Part shown: piece by piece, positions 46,981 to 55,618 of the stretch | Layout: each line of letters opens with the position of its first letter | Position numbering within the stretch: the stretch's first letter is position 1 | Source of the DNA: Bifidobacterium sp. ESL0704 | GTDB lineage: Bacteria; Actinomycetota; Actinomycetes; Actinomycetales; Bifidobacteriaceae | DNA length: 64,000 nucleotides | Assembly (NCBI RefSeq): GCF_029392075.1 | Contig: NZ_CP113929.1 | Location: 558,001-622,000 of the forward strand | Direction: 5' to 3' | Notes under the pieces: model-generated | What the model was told of the DNA's origin: nothing | The model's input: only the letters and a program-made list of their open reading frames with translations | The model's database searches: none | Program-made: the position numbers and the translations under genes

Positions 46981-49737
46981 TTGGAGGGTCCCGAAATCAA
47001 GGCCGTAGAGGCCGTTATTGACAATGGAACATTTGGCAAGCGCACCTTGCGCTTCGAAACGGGCCGTCTGGCCCAGCAGGCGGACGGCGCCGTAGCCGCC
47101 TACCTCGATGATGATTCGATGGTCCTTTCGACCACCACCGCCGGAAGCAGCCCGAAGGAAAACTATGATTTCTTCCCGCTGACCGTCGATGTGGAAGAGA
47201 AGATGTACGCCGCCGGCAAGATCCCGGGCTCGTTCTTCCGTCGTGAAGGCCGCCCGTCGAACGACGCCATCCTGGCCTGCCGTATCATCGACCGTCCGCT
47301 GCGTCCGCTCTTCCCGCACACGCTGCGCAACGAGGTACAGGTCGTCGAGACCGTGCTTGCCTGCAACCCGGACGATGCCTACGACATGATCGCTTTGAAC
47401 GCCGCATCCGCATCCACCATGATCTCCGGCCTGCCCTTCGAGGGCCCGGTTTCCGGTGTGCGTCTGGCGTTGGTCGACGGCCAGTGGGTCGCCTTCCCGC
47501 GTTGGAGCGAGCGTGAGCGCGCCGTCTTCGAGATCGTCGTGGCCGGCCGTGTCGTTGAAAACGGCGACGTCGCCATCGCCATGATCGAGGCCGGCGCCGG
47601 CAAGAACGCCTGGAACCTCATCTATGACGAGGGTCAGATCAAGCCGGATGAGGAAGTCGTGGCCGGTGGCCTTGAAGCCGCCAAGCCGTTCATCAAGGTC
47701 ATCTGCGAGGCTCAGAACGAGCTCAAGGAGAAGGCCGGTAAGCAGAACGACAAGGAATTCCAGCTCTTCCCGGAATATACGGACGAACTGTACAAGCGCA
47801 TCGATGAAATCGCCCATGCCGACCTCAACGATGCCCTGTCCATCGCGGCCAAGCTGCCGCGCCAGGAGCGCATCCACGAGATCAAGGAAGACGTTCGCGC
47901 TAAGCTCGCCGACGAATTCACCGATATGGACGACGCCGAGAAGGAAAAGGAACTCGGCAACGCCTTCAAGGAACTGCAGCGCCAGATCGTGCGCCGTCGC
48001 GTTCTGACGGAGGACTTCCGCATCGATGGCCGTGGCCTGCGCGATATCCGCACGCTTTCCGCCGAGGTCGGCATCGTGCCGCGCGTGCACGGTTCCGCGC
48101 TCTTCCAGCGCGGCGAGACCCAGATCCTGGGCGTCACCACGCTGAACATGCTGAAGATGGAGCAGACGCTTGATGCCATCTCCGGACCGTCCACCAAGCG
48201 TTACATGCACAATTACGAGATGCCGCCGTATTCGACCGGTGAGACCGGCCGCGTGGGCTCCCCGAAGCGCCGCGAGGTCGGCCATGGTGCGCTTGCCGAA
48301 AAGGCGCTCGTGCCGGTGCTGCCCAGCAAGGAAGACTTCCCGTACGCCATCCGTCAGGTCTCCGAGGCCATTGGCTCCAACGGCTCGACCTCCATGGGTT
48401 CCGTCTGCGCCTCCACGCTTTCGCTGCTCGACGCGGGTGTTCCGCTGAAGGCTCCGGTCGCGGGCATCGCGATGGGCCTCATCTCCGGTGACGTCGACGG
48501 CAAGCACATCTACAAGACCCTGACCGACATCCTGGGTGCCGAGGACGCGTTCGGCGACATGGACTTCAAGGTCGCCGGCACCTCCGAATTCATCACCGCG
48601 CTTCAGCTCGACACCAAGCTCGACGGCATCCCCGCCGACGTTCTGGCGGCCGCACTGCAGCAGGCGAAGGAAGCCCGCACCACGATCCTCGAGGTCATCA
48701 ACGAGTGCATCGACGCCCCGGCCGAGATGAGCCCGTACGCCCCGCGCATCATCACCACCACCGTCCCGGTCGACAAGATCGGCGAGATCATCGGGCCCAA
48801 GGGCAAGATGATCAACCAGATTCAGGAAGAGACCGGCGCTGACGTCTCTGTTGAGGACGACGGCACCATCTACATCGCCTCCGAGGGCGGCGACGGGGCC
48901 GAGAAGGCCAAGGCGACCATCGACGCCATCGCGCATCCGCATGTTCCCGCCGTCGGTGAGAACTTCAACGGCAAGGTTGTCAAGACCACGAGCTTCGGCG
49001 CGTTTGTCAACCTCACGCCCGGCACCGACGGTCTGCTGCACATCTCACAGATCCGCAACTTGACCAACGGCGAGCGCATCGACGCCGTCGAAGACGTGCT
49101 GAAGGAAGGCGATACCGTTGAGGTGACCGTCCAGGGCGTCGACGACCGCGGCAAGATCTCGCTGGCCATCCCCGGTTTCGAAGATCAGGAATCCTCGCCG
49201 CGCGGCGGTGGCCGTGGCTCGCGTCGTGACCACGACGATCGCGGCGGACGCGGCTATCGCGGCCATCGTGACCATGACCGCGACCATGAGGACCGCGAGG
49301 AGCGTCGCCATCATGATGATCGTGACGATCGAAGGGACCGTCGTTCCGGCCGTGGCCGTGAGGACCGCGAGGATCGCGACGATGTTGATTTCGATGATCG
49401 TCCGCGTCGCCGTCGTTCTGAGCGTGAGGACCGTGACGACCGTCGTCGTTCCGATCGTGATGACCGTCGCGGCCATGATCGCGACGATCGTGATGTGCGT
49501 GATGACGATGTTGATTTCGATGATCGTCCGCGTCGCCGTCGTTCTGAGCGTGAGGACCGCGATGATTACCGTCGATCCAATCGTCGTGAGGGGCACCGTG
49601 GTGGCGCTCGCCGCAACGATCGCAACCCTCGGTATGCGACCGACGATCATTATGACGAGTATCGTGAGGACCGCGAAGAACGCAGCGAGCGTCCGCGCCG
49701 CCGTGTTCGCCGTGATTTCGATCCGTTCGATGACTGA
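46981..49737 (+). CDS. pnp: Polynucleotide phosphorylase (PNPase) with arginine/aspartate-rich tail
   Basis: 918 residues, longer than the usual 700 to 750. PNPase degrades RNA from the 3' end with phosphate, releasing nucleoside diphosphates. The first RNase PH domain has [23 protein letters not shown]; the second starts at [16 protein letters not shown] and holds [18 protein letters not shown]. The KH domain carries [13 protein letters not shown] and the S1 domain [20 protein letters not shown]. From about residue 745 to the end is a low-complexity tail of Asp, Arg, His and Glu that should bind RNA or proteins. The TTG start at 46981 is supported by an AAAGGAGG site five bases upstream and by the expected N-terminus. 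A strong hairpin follows the gene. Confidence 0.96.
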   Translation: MEGPEIKAVEAVIDNGTFGKRTLRFETGRLAQQADGAVAAYLDDDSMVLSTTTAGSSPKENYDFFPLTVDVEEKMYAAGKIPGSFFRREGRPSNDAILACRIIDRPLRPLFPHTLRNEVQVVETVLACNPDDAYDMIALNAASASTMISGLPFEGPVSGVRLALVDGQWVAFPRWSERERAVFEIVVAGRVVENGDVAIAMIEAGAGKNAWNLIYDEGQIKPDEEVVAGGLEAAKPFIKVICEAQNELKEKAGKQNDKEFQLFPEYTDELYKRIDEIAHADLNDALSIAAKLPRQERIHEIKEDVRAKLADEFTDMDDAEKEKELGNAFKELQRQIVRRRVLTEDFRIDGRGLRDIRTLSAEVGIVPRVHGSALFQRGETQILGVTTLNMLKMEQTLDAISGPSTKRYMHNYEMPPYSTGETGRVGSPKRREVGHGALAEKALVPVLPSKEDFPYAIRQVSEAIGSNGSTSMGSVCASTLSLLDAGVPLKAPVAGIAMGLISGDVDGKHIYKTLTDILGAEDAFGDMDFKVAGTSEFITALQLDTKLDGIPADVLAAALQQAKEARTTILEVINECIDAPAEMSPYAPRIITTTVPVDKIGEIIGPKGKMINQIQEETGADVSVEDDGTIYIASEGGDGAEKAKATIDAIAHPHVPAVGENFNGKVVKTTSFGAFVNLTPGTDGLLHISQIRNLTNGERIDAVEDVLKEGDTVEVTVQGVDDRGKISLAIPGFEDQESSPRGGGRGSRRDHDDRGGRGYRGHRDHDRDHEDREERRHHDDRDDRRDRRSGRGREDREDRDDVDFDDRPRRRRSEREDRDDRRRSDRDDRRGHDRDDRDVRDDDVDFDDRPRRRRSEREDRDDYRRSNRREGHRGGARRNDRNPRYATDDHYDEYREDREERSERPRRRVRRDFDPFDD
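49378..49559 (+). repeat. Exact 56-bp in-frame duplication inside the pnp tail
   Basis: Bases 49378-49433 recur without change at 49504-49559, 126 bases (42 codons) later. Each copy encodes an acidic VDFDD followed by [11 protein letters not shown]. The stretch between and around the copies is a looser CGTGACGAC-like repeat coding for Arg and Asp. Identity at the DNA level suggests a recent duplication or gene conversion. Confidence 0.9.
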
Positions 49738-49797
49738 TTGACGGTTTGGCGTTTGGCTGATTCAATCCGATGATCGCTCAAACGCTCGATAGCTGAT

Positions 49798-49837
49798 AAC
49801 TGGCCTGCAACCTGCTTGATTGGGTTGCAGGCCAGTT
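49798..49837 (+). terminator. pnp terminator hairpin
   Basis: A perfect 15-base stem (49798-49812 with 49823-49837) and 10-base loop, 60 bases after the pnp stop, followed by CGTTTATG. The remaining bases up to the Tad cluster are AT-rich and hold no gene apart from the conserved element at 50072. Confidence 0.8.
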
Positions 49838-50071
49838 CGTTTATGAGGGAGGTCTACGGAGGTGATTTGATGATTTGCCGGATCGCCGATCGCCGATGGT
49901 GGTGTGCTAATGGTGGTGTCGTGCAGCTTTAATCTCGTTATCGTGCTTCTGCTTTGCCGCTAGGGCCATGTATCGCGTGTCGCATTGATCAAAATATAAG
50001 AACTTTTGATGTTTTATGATGATTTGATTTGTTTGGTGTGGATGAATGTGCACTGTTGGACGGTTCATCCC

Positions 50072-50121
50072 GCGACACGCCTCAAATGTGGATAACCCCT
50101 ATCATTCGACCACAGTACCCG
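50072..50121 (+). promoter_or_regulatory. Tad cluster upstream element, copy 1
   Basis: This 50-base block matches the block at 54580-54629 at 44 positions. It contains TATCAT (50100-50105), a good -10, 60 bases before the first Tad gene, but no -35 at the usual distance. It also contains TGTGGATAA, which is a perfect DnaA-box sequence on the minus strand. The conservation upstream and downstream of TATCAT suggests that a regulator binds here. Confidence 0.65.
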
Positions 50122-50164
50122 TTTCAGCTTGCATTACCGGCCTGCAAGTGGATTGAATAGGTAT

Positions 50165-51631
50165 ATGAACAATACGCTATTGATTGCAAGGCCAAACCGA
50201 GTGAATGCACCCTTCGCCCGGCATAAAAGAATATTGTTGCCGGCAGAGGTGAGGGGAAGGCCTATCGAGAGATTACGGCTGCCGACGCCTCCGACGGCGA
50301 GTTGCGAGATTCCGCCCCCGGCAAGGTCGCCGGAATGTGCGAAACCTCGGCCGTGTCGCTTGCGTCGCCCGAGACCAGTGCTTGAATTGCCGCGTTCGCC
50401 TCAGGCTTTGAACGCACCTGATTTGCCGTTGAAAGCCTCTGTGGCGCCACTGCGGAGTCCCGTAGCGATTGGCGAAGGTTTGCCTAGACAAGCAAGGCCG
50501 GGCGGGGCCGGGGAATTCAATCTGTCGGCTTTGCCCATGGCTGCCCCGATGCCCCGTCCTGCCTCGGCCCGGGGCATCATGACCCCTTGCCCTCAGGCCG
50601 TTGCACAAACGGCATCGAGGTTTACACAACCTGCGCTGCTGCGAGTGAAGAAGACGGACGAGGCATCTACCGGGCACAATGGTCTCAAGGAAGAGCGGGA
50701 TCCCGGCTCACCCAAAGATTCGCTGAAGACCCGGGCCGATACCGACCATGCATTCGCTAAGCGGACGGTGGTTTTCCTTTCGGCGAGCGGGGGAGTGGGG
50801 CTGAGCGCGCTCTGCTCGTTGACTGCATTGCAGTTCAAGGACAGAGGCAGAAGCGCCGCATTGGTGGATGCGGATTTTGGCGCAGGCGGTCTCGATATTC
50901 TGCTGGGCCTTGAGAACGATAAAGGCCTGCGATTCGGCACCCTGAATGCGCCGTTGGGCAAGATCGATGGCGAAGTGCTGAGCAGGCGGCTTCCGCATTG
51001 GGAGGGCATTCCCGTTCTGGCTTACGATTCGTGGAATAGCGAAATCCCGGAATGGTGGGAGGTCGAGGCTGCAATGGCGGCTTTGGGACGGAGTGTGGAT
51101 CTGGTGTTCGTCGACGGTGCGCGGGGCATCGGCATTGGTGTGGTTCCCGGCATTGAGCGCGCGTCCTTCGTCATCGTGGCCGAACTGTCCGTGCTTGGTC
51201 TGGCCCGCGCCAAAGCCTTGCTCAGCAGGGTGGTTTCGGGTCATATGGGCTTGCCTGGCCGAGATGACGTGTGTTGTGCTGATGGCGGTGATGATTCCTG
51301 TGAGTCCTCGAATCGGTCGTTGCCGCAAGCGCATAAGGCTTGTGCCGTTCAAGAGGGTGAGGGTCGGAATTCTCTGGGAGGTGAAGCCCCGCATCTGGCG
51401 GCGATCGTAGGCGTCGAGCCGAGAGGAACGTCACGGCGACGTGGTGTGGTCGGTGTCGGTGAGGCCAGTGAGTATTTGGGGCATCGGGTCCTTGGGCCTT
51501 TACGTCCCAACAGTGCGAGAATTAGCGATGCGCTGGAAGGTTTCGGGCTGAGAACCACGAAAGCCGATCGAGCGGTGATGAACGAGTTGGCCCGTGCCAT
51601 CGGCGACGCAGTCGATGGAGGTGAGCGGTGA
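50165..51631 (+). CDS. tadZ: CpaE/TadZ-like ATPase of the Tad pilus system
   Basis: 488 residues. The C-terminal half is a MinD-like P-loop protein with an altered Walker A (SASGGVGLSAL, with no Lys-Thr after the glycines) and a VDADFGAGGLDILLGL strand typical of the actinobacterial CpaE group. TadZ/CpaE proteins place the pilus machinery at the cell pole or membrane. The first 190 or so residues are rich in Pro, Arg and Ala, look disordered and do not resemble the receiver-like domain of classical CpaE. The ribosome site is weak, so an earlier TTG at 50129 cannot be excluded. Its stop overlaps the start of tadA by one base. Confidence 0.8.
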   Translation: MNNTLLIARPNRVNAPFARHKRILLPAEVRGRPIERLRLPTPPTASCEIPPPARSPECAKPRPCRLRRPRPVLELPRSPQALNAPDLPLKASVAPLRSPVAIGEGLPRQARPGGAGEFNLSALPMAAPMPRPASARGIMTPCPQAVAQTASRFTQPALLRVKKTDEASTGHNGLKEERDPGSPKDSLKTRADTDHAFAKRTVVFLSASGGVGLSALCSLTALQFKDRGRSAALVDADFGAGGLDILLGLENDKGLRFGTLNAPLGKIDGEVLSRRLPHWEGIPVLAYDSWNSEIPEWWEVEAAMAALGRSVDLVFVDGARGIGIGVVPGIERASFVIVAELSVLGLARAKALLSRVVSGHMGLPGRDDVCCADGGDDSCESSNRSLPQAHKACAVQEGEGRNSLGGEAPHLAAIVGVEPRGTSRRRGVVGVGEASEYLGHRVLGPLRPNSARISDALEGFGLRTTKADRAVMNELARAIGDAVDGGER

Positions 51632-52623
51632 TGATGTTCGGGCCTCTCGAAGAATTGTCGCATGAACGCGCGCTGACCGATATCGCCGTGACCTGTGAGG
51701 GCCGGGTGTGGGTCGACCGGGGTGGCACCATGAGCGAGTATCACCCTGCGGTGCCGTTTCGTTCGCCCCAGGTCGTTCGCGAATACGCGACCCAGCTCTG
51801 CGCCCAACTGGGTAAACGGCTTGACGATGCCTGCCCGATCGCCGACGCTTCCAGCGTCGAGGGCATTCGTATCCATGCCGTCATCGCGCCGATTGTGCCG
51901 GTGGGTGCGAGTATCTCGATACGCTTCCCGAGCCGAACGGTTCCGCAACTAAGCGGTCTCGGGGCACGGGGCTTGTTTCCTTCTTCGTGGTTTCCTCTGC
52001 TTTGCGGGCTGGTCAGCAAACGCGCGACGATACTGATCACCGGAGGGACGGGAGCTGGCAAGACCACATTGCTGAAAGCCCTGCTCGCCCAAGCTGATCC
52101 TGCCGAACGCGTGGTCAGCGTCGAGGAAGTCCGCGAATTGGGTACGCTCGGCCGAGGCAATCACGTTTCCTTGGTTGCCCGCGAGGCCAATGTGGAAGGC
52201 GCGGGGGCGATAGGTTTGCCGGAATTGGTGAAGGCCACGTTGCGCATGCGTCCGGACCGCATCATTCTGGGGGAATGTCGAGGCGAGGAGATCGCCGATC
52301 TTCTGCGAGCCTTCAATTCGGGACATCATGGAGGCATGGTCACCTTGCACGCCGACAGCGTCGACCGTGTGCCCTCCCGGTTGGTGTCATTGGGTCTTTT
52401 GGCCGGGCTCAGCCAGCCGGCTCTGACGATGCTTGCCGCCGGGGCTTTTGATGTCGTCCTGCATCTTGAACGTTGCAACGGCAGGCGGCGAATCGCTCAG
52501 ATTGGTCGGCTGTCCAAGGACTCCGAGCGTTTTGTCGGCGAGGCAATGGCGACTTGGGATGGCTCGGGAATACCGGTTCCCGGCCCTGGATGGGGTGCTT
52601 TCGCCAGGCATTGGTCGGGGTGA
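51631..52623 (+). CDS. tadA: Tad secretion ATPase (TadA/CpaF family)
   Basis: A 330-residue type II/IV secretion ATPase that powers assembly of Flp pili at the cytoplasmic face. The Walker A is ITGGTGAGKTTLLKAL, the Walker B region RIILGECRGEE, and the His box HHGGMVTLHAD. The N-terminal domain is shorter than in proteobacterial TadA, as is usual in actinobacteria. The first of three tandem starts (GTG 51628, ATG 51631, ATG 51634) cannot be fixed; a GAGGTGAG site just upstream suits all of them. It is translationally coupled to tadZ and followed within five bases by tadB. Confidence 0.9.
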   Translation: MMFGPLEELSHERALTDIAVTCEGRVWVDRGGTMSEYHPAVPFRSPQVVREYATQLCAQLGKRLDDACPIADASSVEGIRIHAVIAPIVPVGASISIRFPSRTVPQLSGLGARGLFPSSWFPLLCGLVSKRATILITGGTGAGKTTLLKALLAQADPAERVVSVEEVRELGTLGRGNHVSLVAREANVEGAGAIGLPELVKATLRMRPDRIILGECRGEEIADLLRAFNSGHHGGMVTLHADSVDRVPSRLVSLGLLAGLSQPALTMLAAGAFDVVLHLERCNGRRRIAQIGRLSKDSERFVGEAMATWDGSGIPVPGPGWGAFARHWSG

Positions 52624-52627
52624 TTCC

Positions 52628-53296
52628 ATGGACTTCTATGCATTGATGACGGGACTGTTGCTGATGTGTGCTGTGCTTTGCATTGGCTGGCCTCGTAAGG
52701 CTGGCAAGCACCGGGCGCTTGGGTCGGCTTCCGTTGTGGCTGAGCAAACGCATAAGGCCGGCGTCCTCTCGTGCGTCGATGCGCTGAGGGCGTCGGTCAA
52801 AGCAGGCGGTTCGCTTGAGGAGGCGTTCGCCGAAACGGGGGGCAAGCCGCTGTGCGAAACCGCTACCATGCCGGATCTGGAGCAATTGCAGAGCATCCTA
52901 TATGCGCAATTGGGGCCGAAGGAGACAATGGCACAGGCGGATCAGGTGGCGATTGAACTGGATCTGGCCTGCAGGCTCAGCAAAACCCTCGGATGTGAGG
53001 CTTCGCATTGTCTCGATGCGGTGGCTTCGTCCTATAAGCGCAACCGGATGATGAAGAACCTGAAAGACAATGCCTTTACTGTGCCGCGCTCCACCGTGAA
53101 GCTGCTCTCCCTATTGCCGCTGGCCACGCTTGTTCTGGCTCAATTGATGGGTGCCGCACCGATTGCGTTTCTTTTCGGCAACGCCGCAGGACGGGTCTGT
53201 CTGCTGTTGGGGACGGGGACGTATGTGTTGGGAATGCTGTGGATGAAAGCGTTGATGGATGGTGTGGATGAAGTCGAAAACGAAGTGGAAGCATGA
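52628..53296 (+). CDS. tadB: Tad inner-membrane platform protein, TadB-like
   Basis: A 222-residue membrane protein. One helix is at the N-terminus (FYALMTGLLLMCAVLCIGW), followed by a cytoplasmic helical domain with VDALRASVKAGGSLEEAF, the GspF-like core, and two helices at the C-terminus (LLSLLPLATLVLAQLMGAA and VCLLLGTGTYVLGMLWM). This matches shortened actinobacterial TadB proteins that form the platform with TadC for the ATPase TadA. It starts four bases after tadA stops; the long in-frame stretch upstream is inside tadA and is not used. Confidence 0.82.
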   Translation: MDFYALMTGLLLMCAVLCIGWPRKAGKHRALGSASVVAEQTHKAGVLSCVDALRASVKAGGSLEEAFAETGGKPLCETATMPDLEQLQSILYAQLGPKETMAQADQVAIELDLACRLSKTLGCEASHCLDAVASSYKRNRMMKNLKDNAFTVPRSTVKLLSLLPLATLVLAQLMGAAPIAFLFGNAAGRVCLLLGTGTYVLGMLWMKALMDGVDEVENEVEA

Positions 53297-53553
53297 AAGG
53301 GAATCAAGAGCACGGACGTGGCCGGATTCCTTTCGATTGGCGTAAACGTAGCGAAATGTTGGAGGGAAGTCGCTCTATAGGCGGCGTTCGCGGCGTAGGT
53401 AAACAAGTTTCTAGTGGAAAGGTGCTGCGAGTTCCGCATCTGCAGGTGTTGCAGATTCGTAGGTGCAGACGTTGCGGAAATCGCAGGGAGAACTGTGGGC
53501 GTCTCGCCGTGGCTGCTGCGGAGGTCTCGTTCGTAAGCCTTGTAAGTCCATGA
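53293..53553 (+). CDS. Possible small protein between tadB and tadC
   Basis: An 86-residue frame whose ATG overlaps the tadB stop (ATGA), the same coupling used elsewhere in this cluster. The product is basic, with a CRRCGNRREN stretch, and has no signal peptide or membrane segment and no family I recognise. The overlap argues for it; the odd composition and the 100-base gap before tadC argue against. It may be a leftover of the intergenic region. No other feature is seen in this 361-base gap. Confidence 0.25.
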   Translation: MKGNQEHGRGRIPFDWRKRSEMLEGSRSIGGVRGVGKQVSSGKVLRVPHLQVLQIRRCRRCGNRRENCGRLAVAAAEVSFVSLVSP

Positions 53554-53657
53554 TGGAAGGCCGCGTGGTTCGCGGGCGGATGTCGGATGAAATCCGGGGG
53601 AACACAGCGGTGAAAACCGTGATATGAAATGTATCGCAACAGTAAAGGTGGGCGAGG

Positions 53658-54305
53658 ATGAACGCACTGGTTTCAGGATGTCTGGCGGCTGCGGCGTGGA
53701 TCTTATGGCGCTCGCCTGCGCGCATGCTTTCGAAACAATTGAAGGCTTTGGATGGCGGTTTTACGGCCAGCCCGTCGCTTGGGGTTATTTTGGAGATGAT
53801 GGCGGTGGCCATGCGCGAAGGCTCGTCGATTCCCCACGCCCTCGAGGTCATCGGCTCGATTGTCGGCGGGACGCTGGGAGACGGACTCTGCCGGGCTTCG
53901 CGCTCATTGATGCTTGGGTTCAGCTGGGAGGATGCATGGTTCGCCGCTTCCCTGTCCTGCCGAAAGGCGGGAGATGATGGCAGGCGGCGGTCTGTTCCGG
54001 CAGGCAGACATGCCCGAAAACGGCAGGATGGCGACGATGATTCACTTTCGGAGGATGTCGTTGCCGCTCTCGTGGCGTTGAATGTCATTGACAATGCTTT
54101 GAAAAGCACATGGGTCCGCGGTGTATCGCCCGTCGGACCGTTGGAAAGCGCGGTCGAACAATTGGATGCCAGGGCTCGTGCCTCCATCGAGCAATCCGCC
54201 CAGAGGCTTTCGGTCAGGCTTCTTTTGCCCACGGGTCTTTGTTTTCTGCCGTCATTCATGCTCATCGGCATCGTCCCGGCCATAGGTTCCTTCATCGGCC
54301 ATTGA
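53658..54305 (+). CDS. tadC: Tad inner-membrane platform protein, TadC-like
   Basis: A 215-residue GspF-like membrane protein. It opens with a short hydrophobic helix (ALVSGCLAAAAWILWR), then a cytoplasmic domain with LEMMAVAMREGSSIPHALEVI, the typical start of a GspF repeat. It ends with a helix pair around LLLPTGLCFLPSFMLIGIVPAI. A variable, charged loop lies in the middle (about residues 108-130). With TadB it forms the base on which TadA works. An AAAGGTGGGCGAGG stretch precedes the ATG. It is the last gene of the machinery unit; the pilin genes follow after a second promoter-like element. Confidence 0.82.
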   Translation: MNALVSGCLAAAAWILWRSPARMLSKQLKALDGGFTASPSLGVILEMMAVAMREGSSIPHALEVIGSIVGGTLGDGLCRASRSLMLGFSWEDAWFAASLSCRKAGDDGRRRSVPAGRHARKRQDGDDDSLSEDVVAALVALNVIDNALKSTWVRGVSPVGPLESAVEQLDARARASIEQSAQRLSVRLLLPTGLCFLPSFMLIGIVPAIGSFIGH

Positions 54306-54579
54306 TTTGATACCGATGGACGGTGTTTGCCCTTGCCTTGAACTCGGGTTCGGTTGCACGAGGCGAACTTGGATACCGCTTTTCGGGACTCGGGGCTCGG
54401 ACCTCTGCGCCTGGCAGGCCGCATGGTCGAATCGGATGAATGCATTGCTCAACAATCATGCGTGAACCATGGTGATGCCCAACGGTCCTTATTGCAACCA
54501 GTCCCTTTTCGTTCGTTTTGCGATGTTGATATCTTTGCCGGGTTCCACATCCGATGCACATTTTCGGTGGATGAAAAGT

Positions 54580-54629
54580 GCGACACGCCCGGAATGTGCA
54601 TAACCGCTATCATCCGACCACAGTACCCG
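54580..54629 (+). promoter_or_regulatory. Tad cluster upstream element, copy 2
   Basis: This block is 44/50 identical to the one at 50072-50121 and lies 97 bases before the pilin gene, in a 420-base gap that has no other gene. TATCAT is at 54608-54613. The DnaA-box-like stretch differs by one base here (TGTGCATAA). It is evidence that machinery and pilin genes are controlled by the same factor from two promoters. Confidence 0.65.
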
Positions 54630-54725
54630 AAATCCTCACGGTAAACGAGACATTTCTGTCAGACTGAGGATATCGCAACCGCAACGGCTGCGATGACAAA
54701 TTTCCGAAAAATCAAAGGAGCAATC

Positions 54726-55013
54726 ATGGCTAAAGAATTGATGACTATCAACCAAAACAACACCGGTGCCGTCACGGGTTTTGCCTCTCGTCTCTCCGAG
54801 CGCTCAAGGCAGGTCAAAGGGCAGCTATGCCTGCTCGATGCCCGTTTCCGCACTGTTATGGCGCAGCCTGACGAAGGCGCGGCGACGGCGGAATACGCGG
54901 TGGTTCTTGTCGCCGCAACAGGATTCGCGGCGGTGCTGGTGGCTTTGCTCAAATCCGGCGCCGTAAAGGCCCTGCTGATGGCGTTGGTCAAGAAGGCGCT
55001 CAAGGTGGTCTGA
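54726..55013 (+). CDS. Flp-type pilin (DUF4244-like)
   Basis: A 95-residue pilin precursor. The prepilin-peptidase site is Gly51 in DEGAATAEYAVVL, with the conserved Glu five residues after the cut. The mature peptide is about 44 residues, mostly one hydrophobic helix with a lysine-rich end (LMALVKKALKVV). Such peptides polymerise into Flp pili used for attachment and colonisation. The 51-residue leader is long compared with classical Flp leaders but is seen in actinobacterial DUF4244 proteins. The AAAGGAG site at 54714-54720 fixes the start. No prepilin peptidase gene (TadV) is in the window. Confidence 0.88.
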   Translation: MAKELMTINQNNTGAVTGFASRLSERSRQVKGQLCLLDARFRTVMAQPDEGAATAEYAVVLVAATGFAAVLVALLKSGAVKALLMALVKKALKVV

Positions 55014-55054
55014 GTCTTCTTGATTGCCGGTATGGAAATGAAAAGGAAAGGACG

Positions 55055-55618
55055 ATGCGGGTTGCAGAGAGGAAATCAAACAAGATGACACTTCAACAAA
55101 TGCAATCGCAAGGGCCGACTGGCCGTCGTTGTCGTAACTGCCGCATTTCGATGACGGCCGGTACACAAGGCGGAGCGGAGTGGCTTCCATTGAGGCATGT
55201 ACGTTGTTTGTCGCAGAGGTTTCGTGCTCATGTGGCAAGTAACCGGCATCGTCGTTTCGGCTGTTTCGCTGCTCGACGGAGCATAGGCAGCGACGAAGGT
55301 GCCGTCACCGCCGAGTTCGCTGTGGTGCTTCCGGCCGTGATGGCGATGGCCGTGCTGCTGATGATGCTGGCCAGGGCGGTCACGGTGGAGATGAACTGCC
55401 AGGATGCCGCCTCTGCAGCCGCGCGTGTGGCCGTGGTGTCCAAAAGCGATTACGAGGCCCGTCTTGCCGCGCAAGATGCCGCCGGAGGCGATGCCAGCGT
55501 CTCCATATCGAGAGGTTTCAAGCAGGTCAAGGTGACAGTGAGCTGTCGCGTGGTGCCTGATCCCATGCATGTCTTGCCTATGGCCGTGGTCGGCAAAGCG
55601 ACGGGAGTGGTCCAATGA
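55055..55618 (+). CDS. tadE: TadE-like pseudopilin
   Basis: A 187-residue precursor with a prepilin-like site after Gly82 (DEGAVTAEFAVVLP) followed by the hydrophobic helix AVMAMAVLLMMLARAV. The remaining 80 residues form the small extracellular domain. TadE-like pseudopilins are thought to sit at the base or tip of Flp pili. The leader of 82 residues, rich in Arg and Gln, is unusually long, and only a small part is needed for peptidase recognition. An AAAGGAAAGG site precedes the ATG, which supports this start over a later one. Its stop overlaps the next gene by four bases. Confidence 0.82.
   Translation: MRVAERKSNKMTLQQMQSQGPTGRRCRNCRISMTAGTQGGAEWLPLRHVRCLSQRFRAHVASNRHRRFGCFAARRSIGSDEGAVTAEFAVVLPAVMAMAVLLMMLARAVTVEMNCQDAASAAARVAVVSKSDYEARLAAQDAAGGDASVSISRGFKQVKVTVSCRVVPDPMHVLPMAVVGKATGVVQ

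Noticed and set aside
50088..50097. DnaA-box sequence as part of a replication origin
   Set aside because: Only one perfect box is present and dnaA, dnaN and an AT-rich unwinding region are absent. It is better explained as part of the duplicated Tad element.
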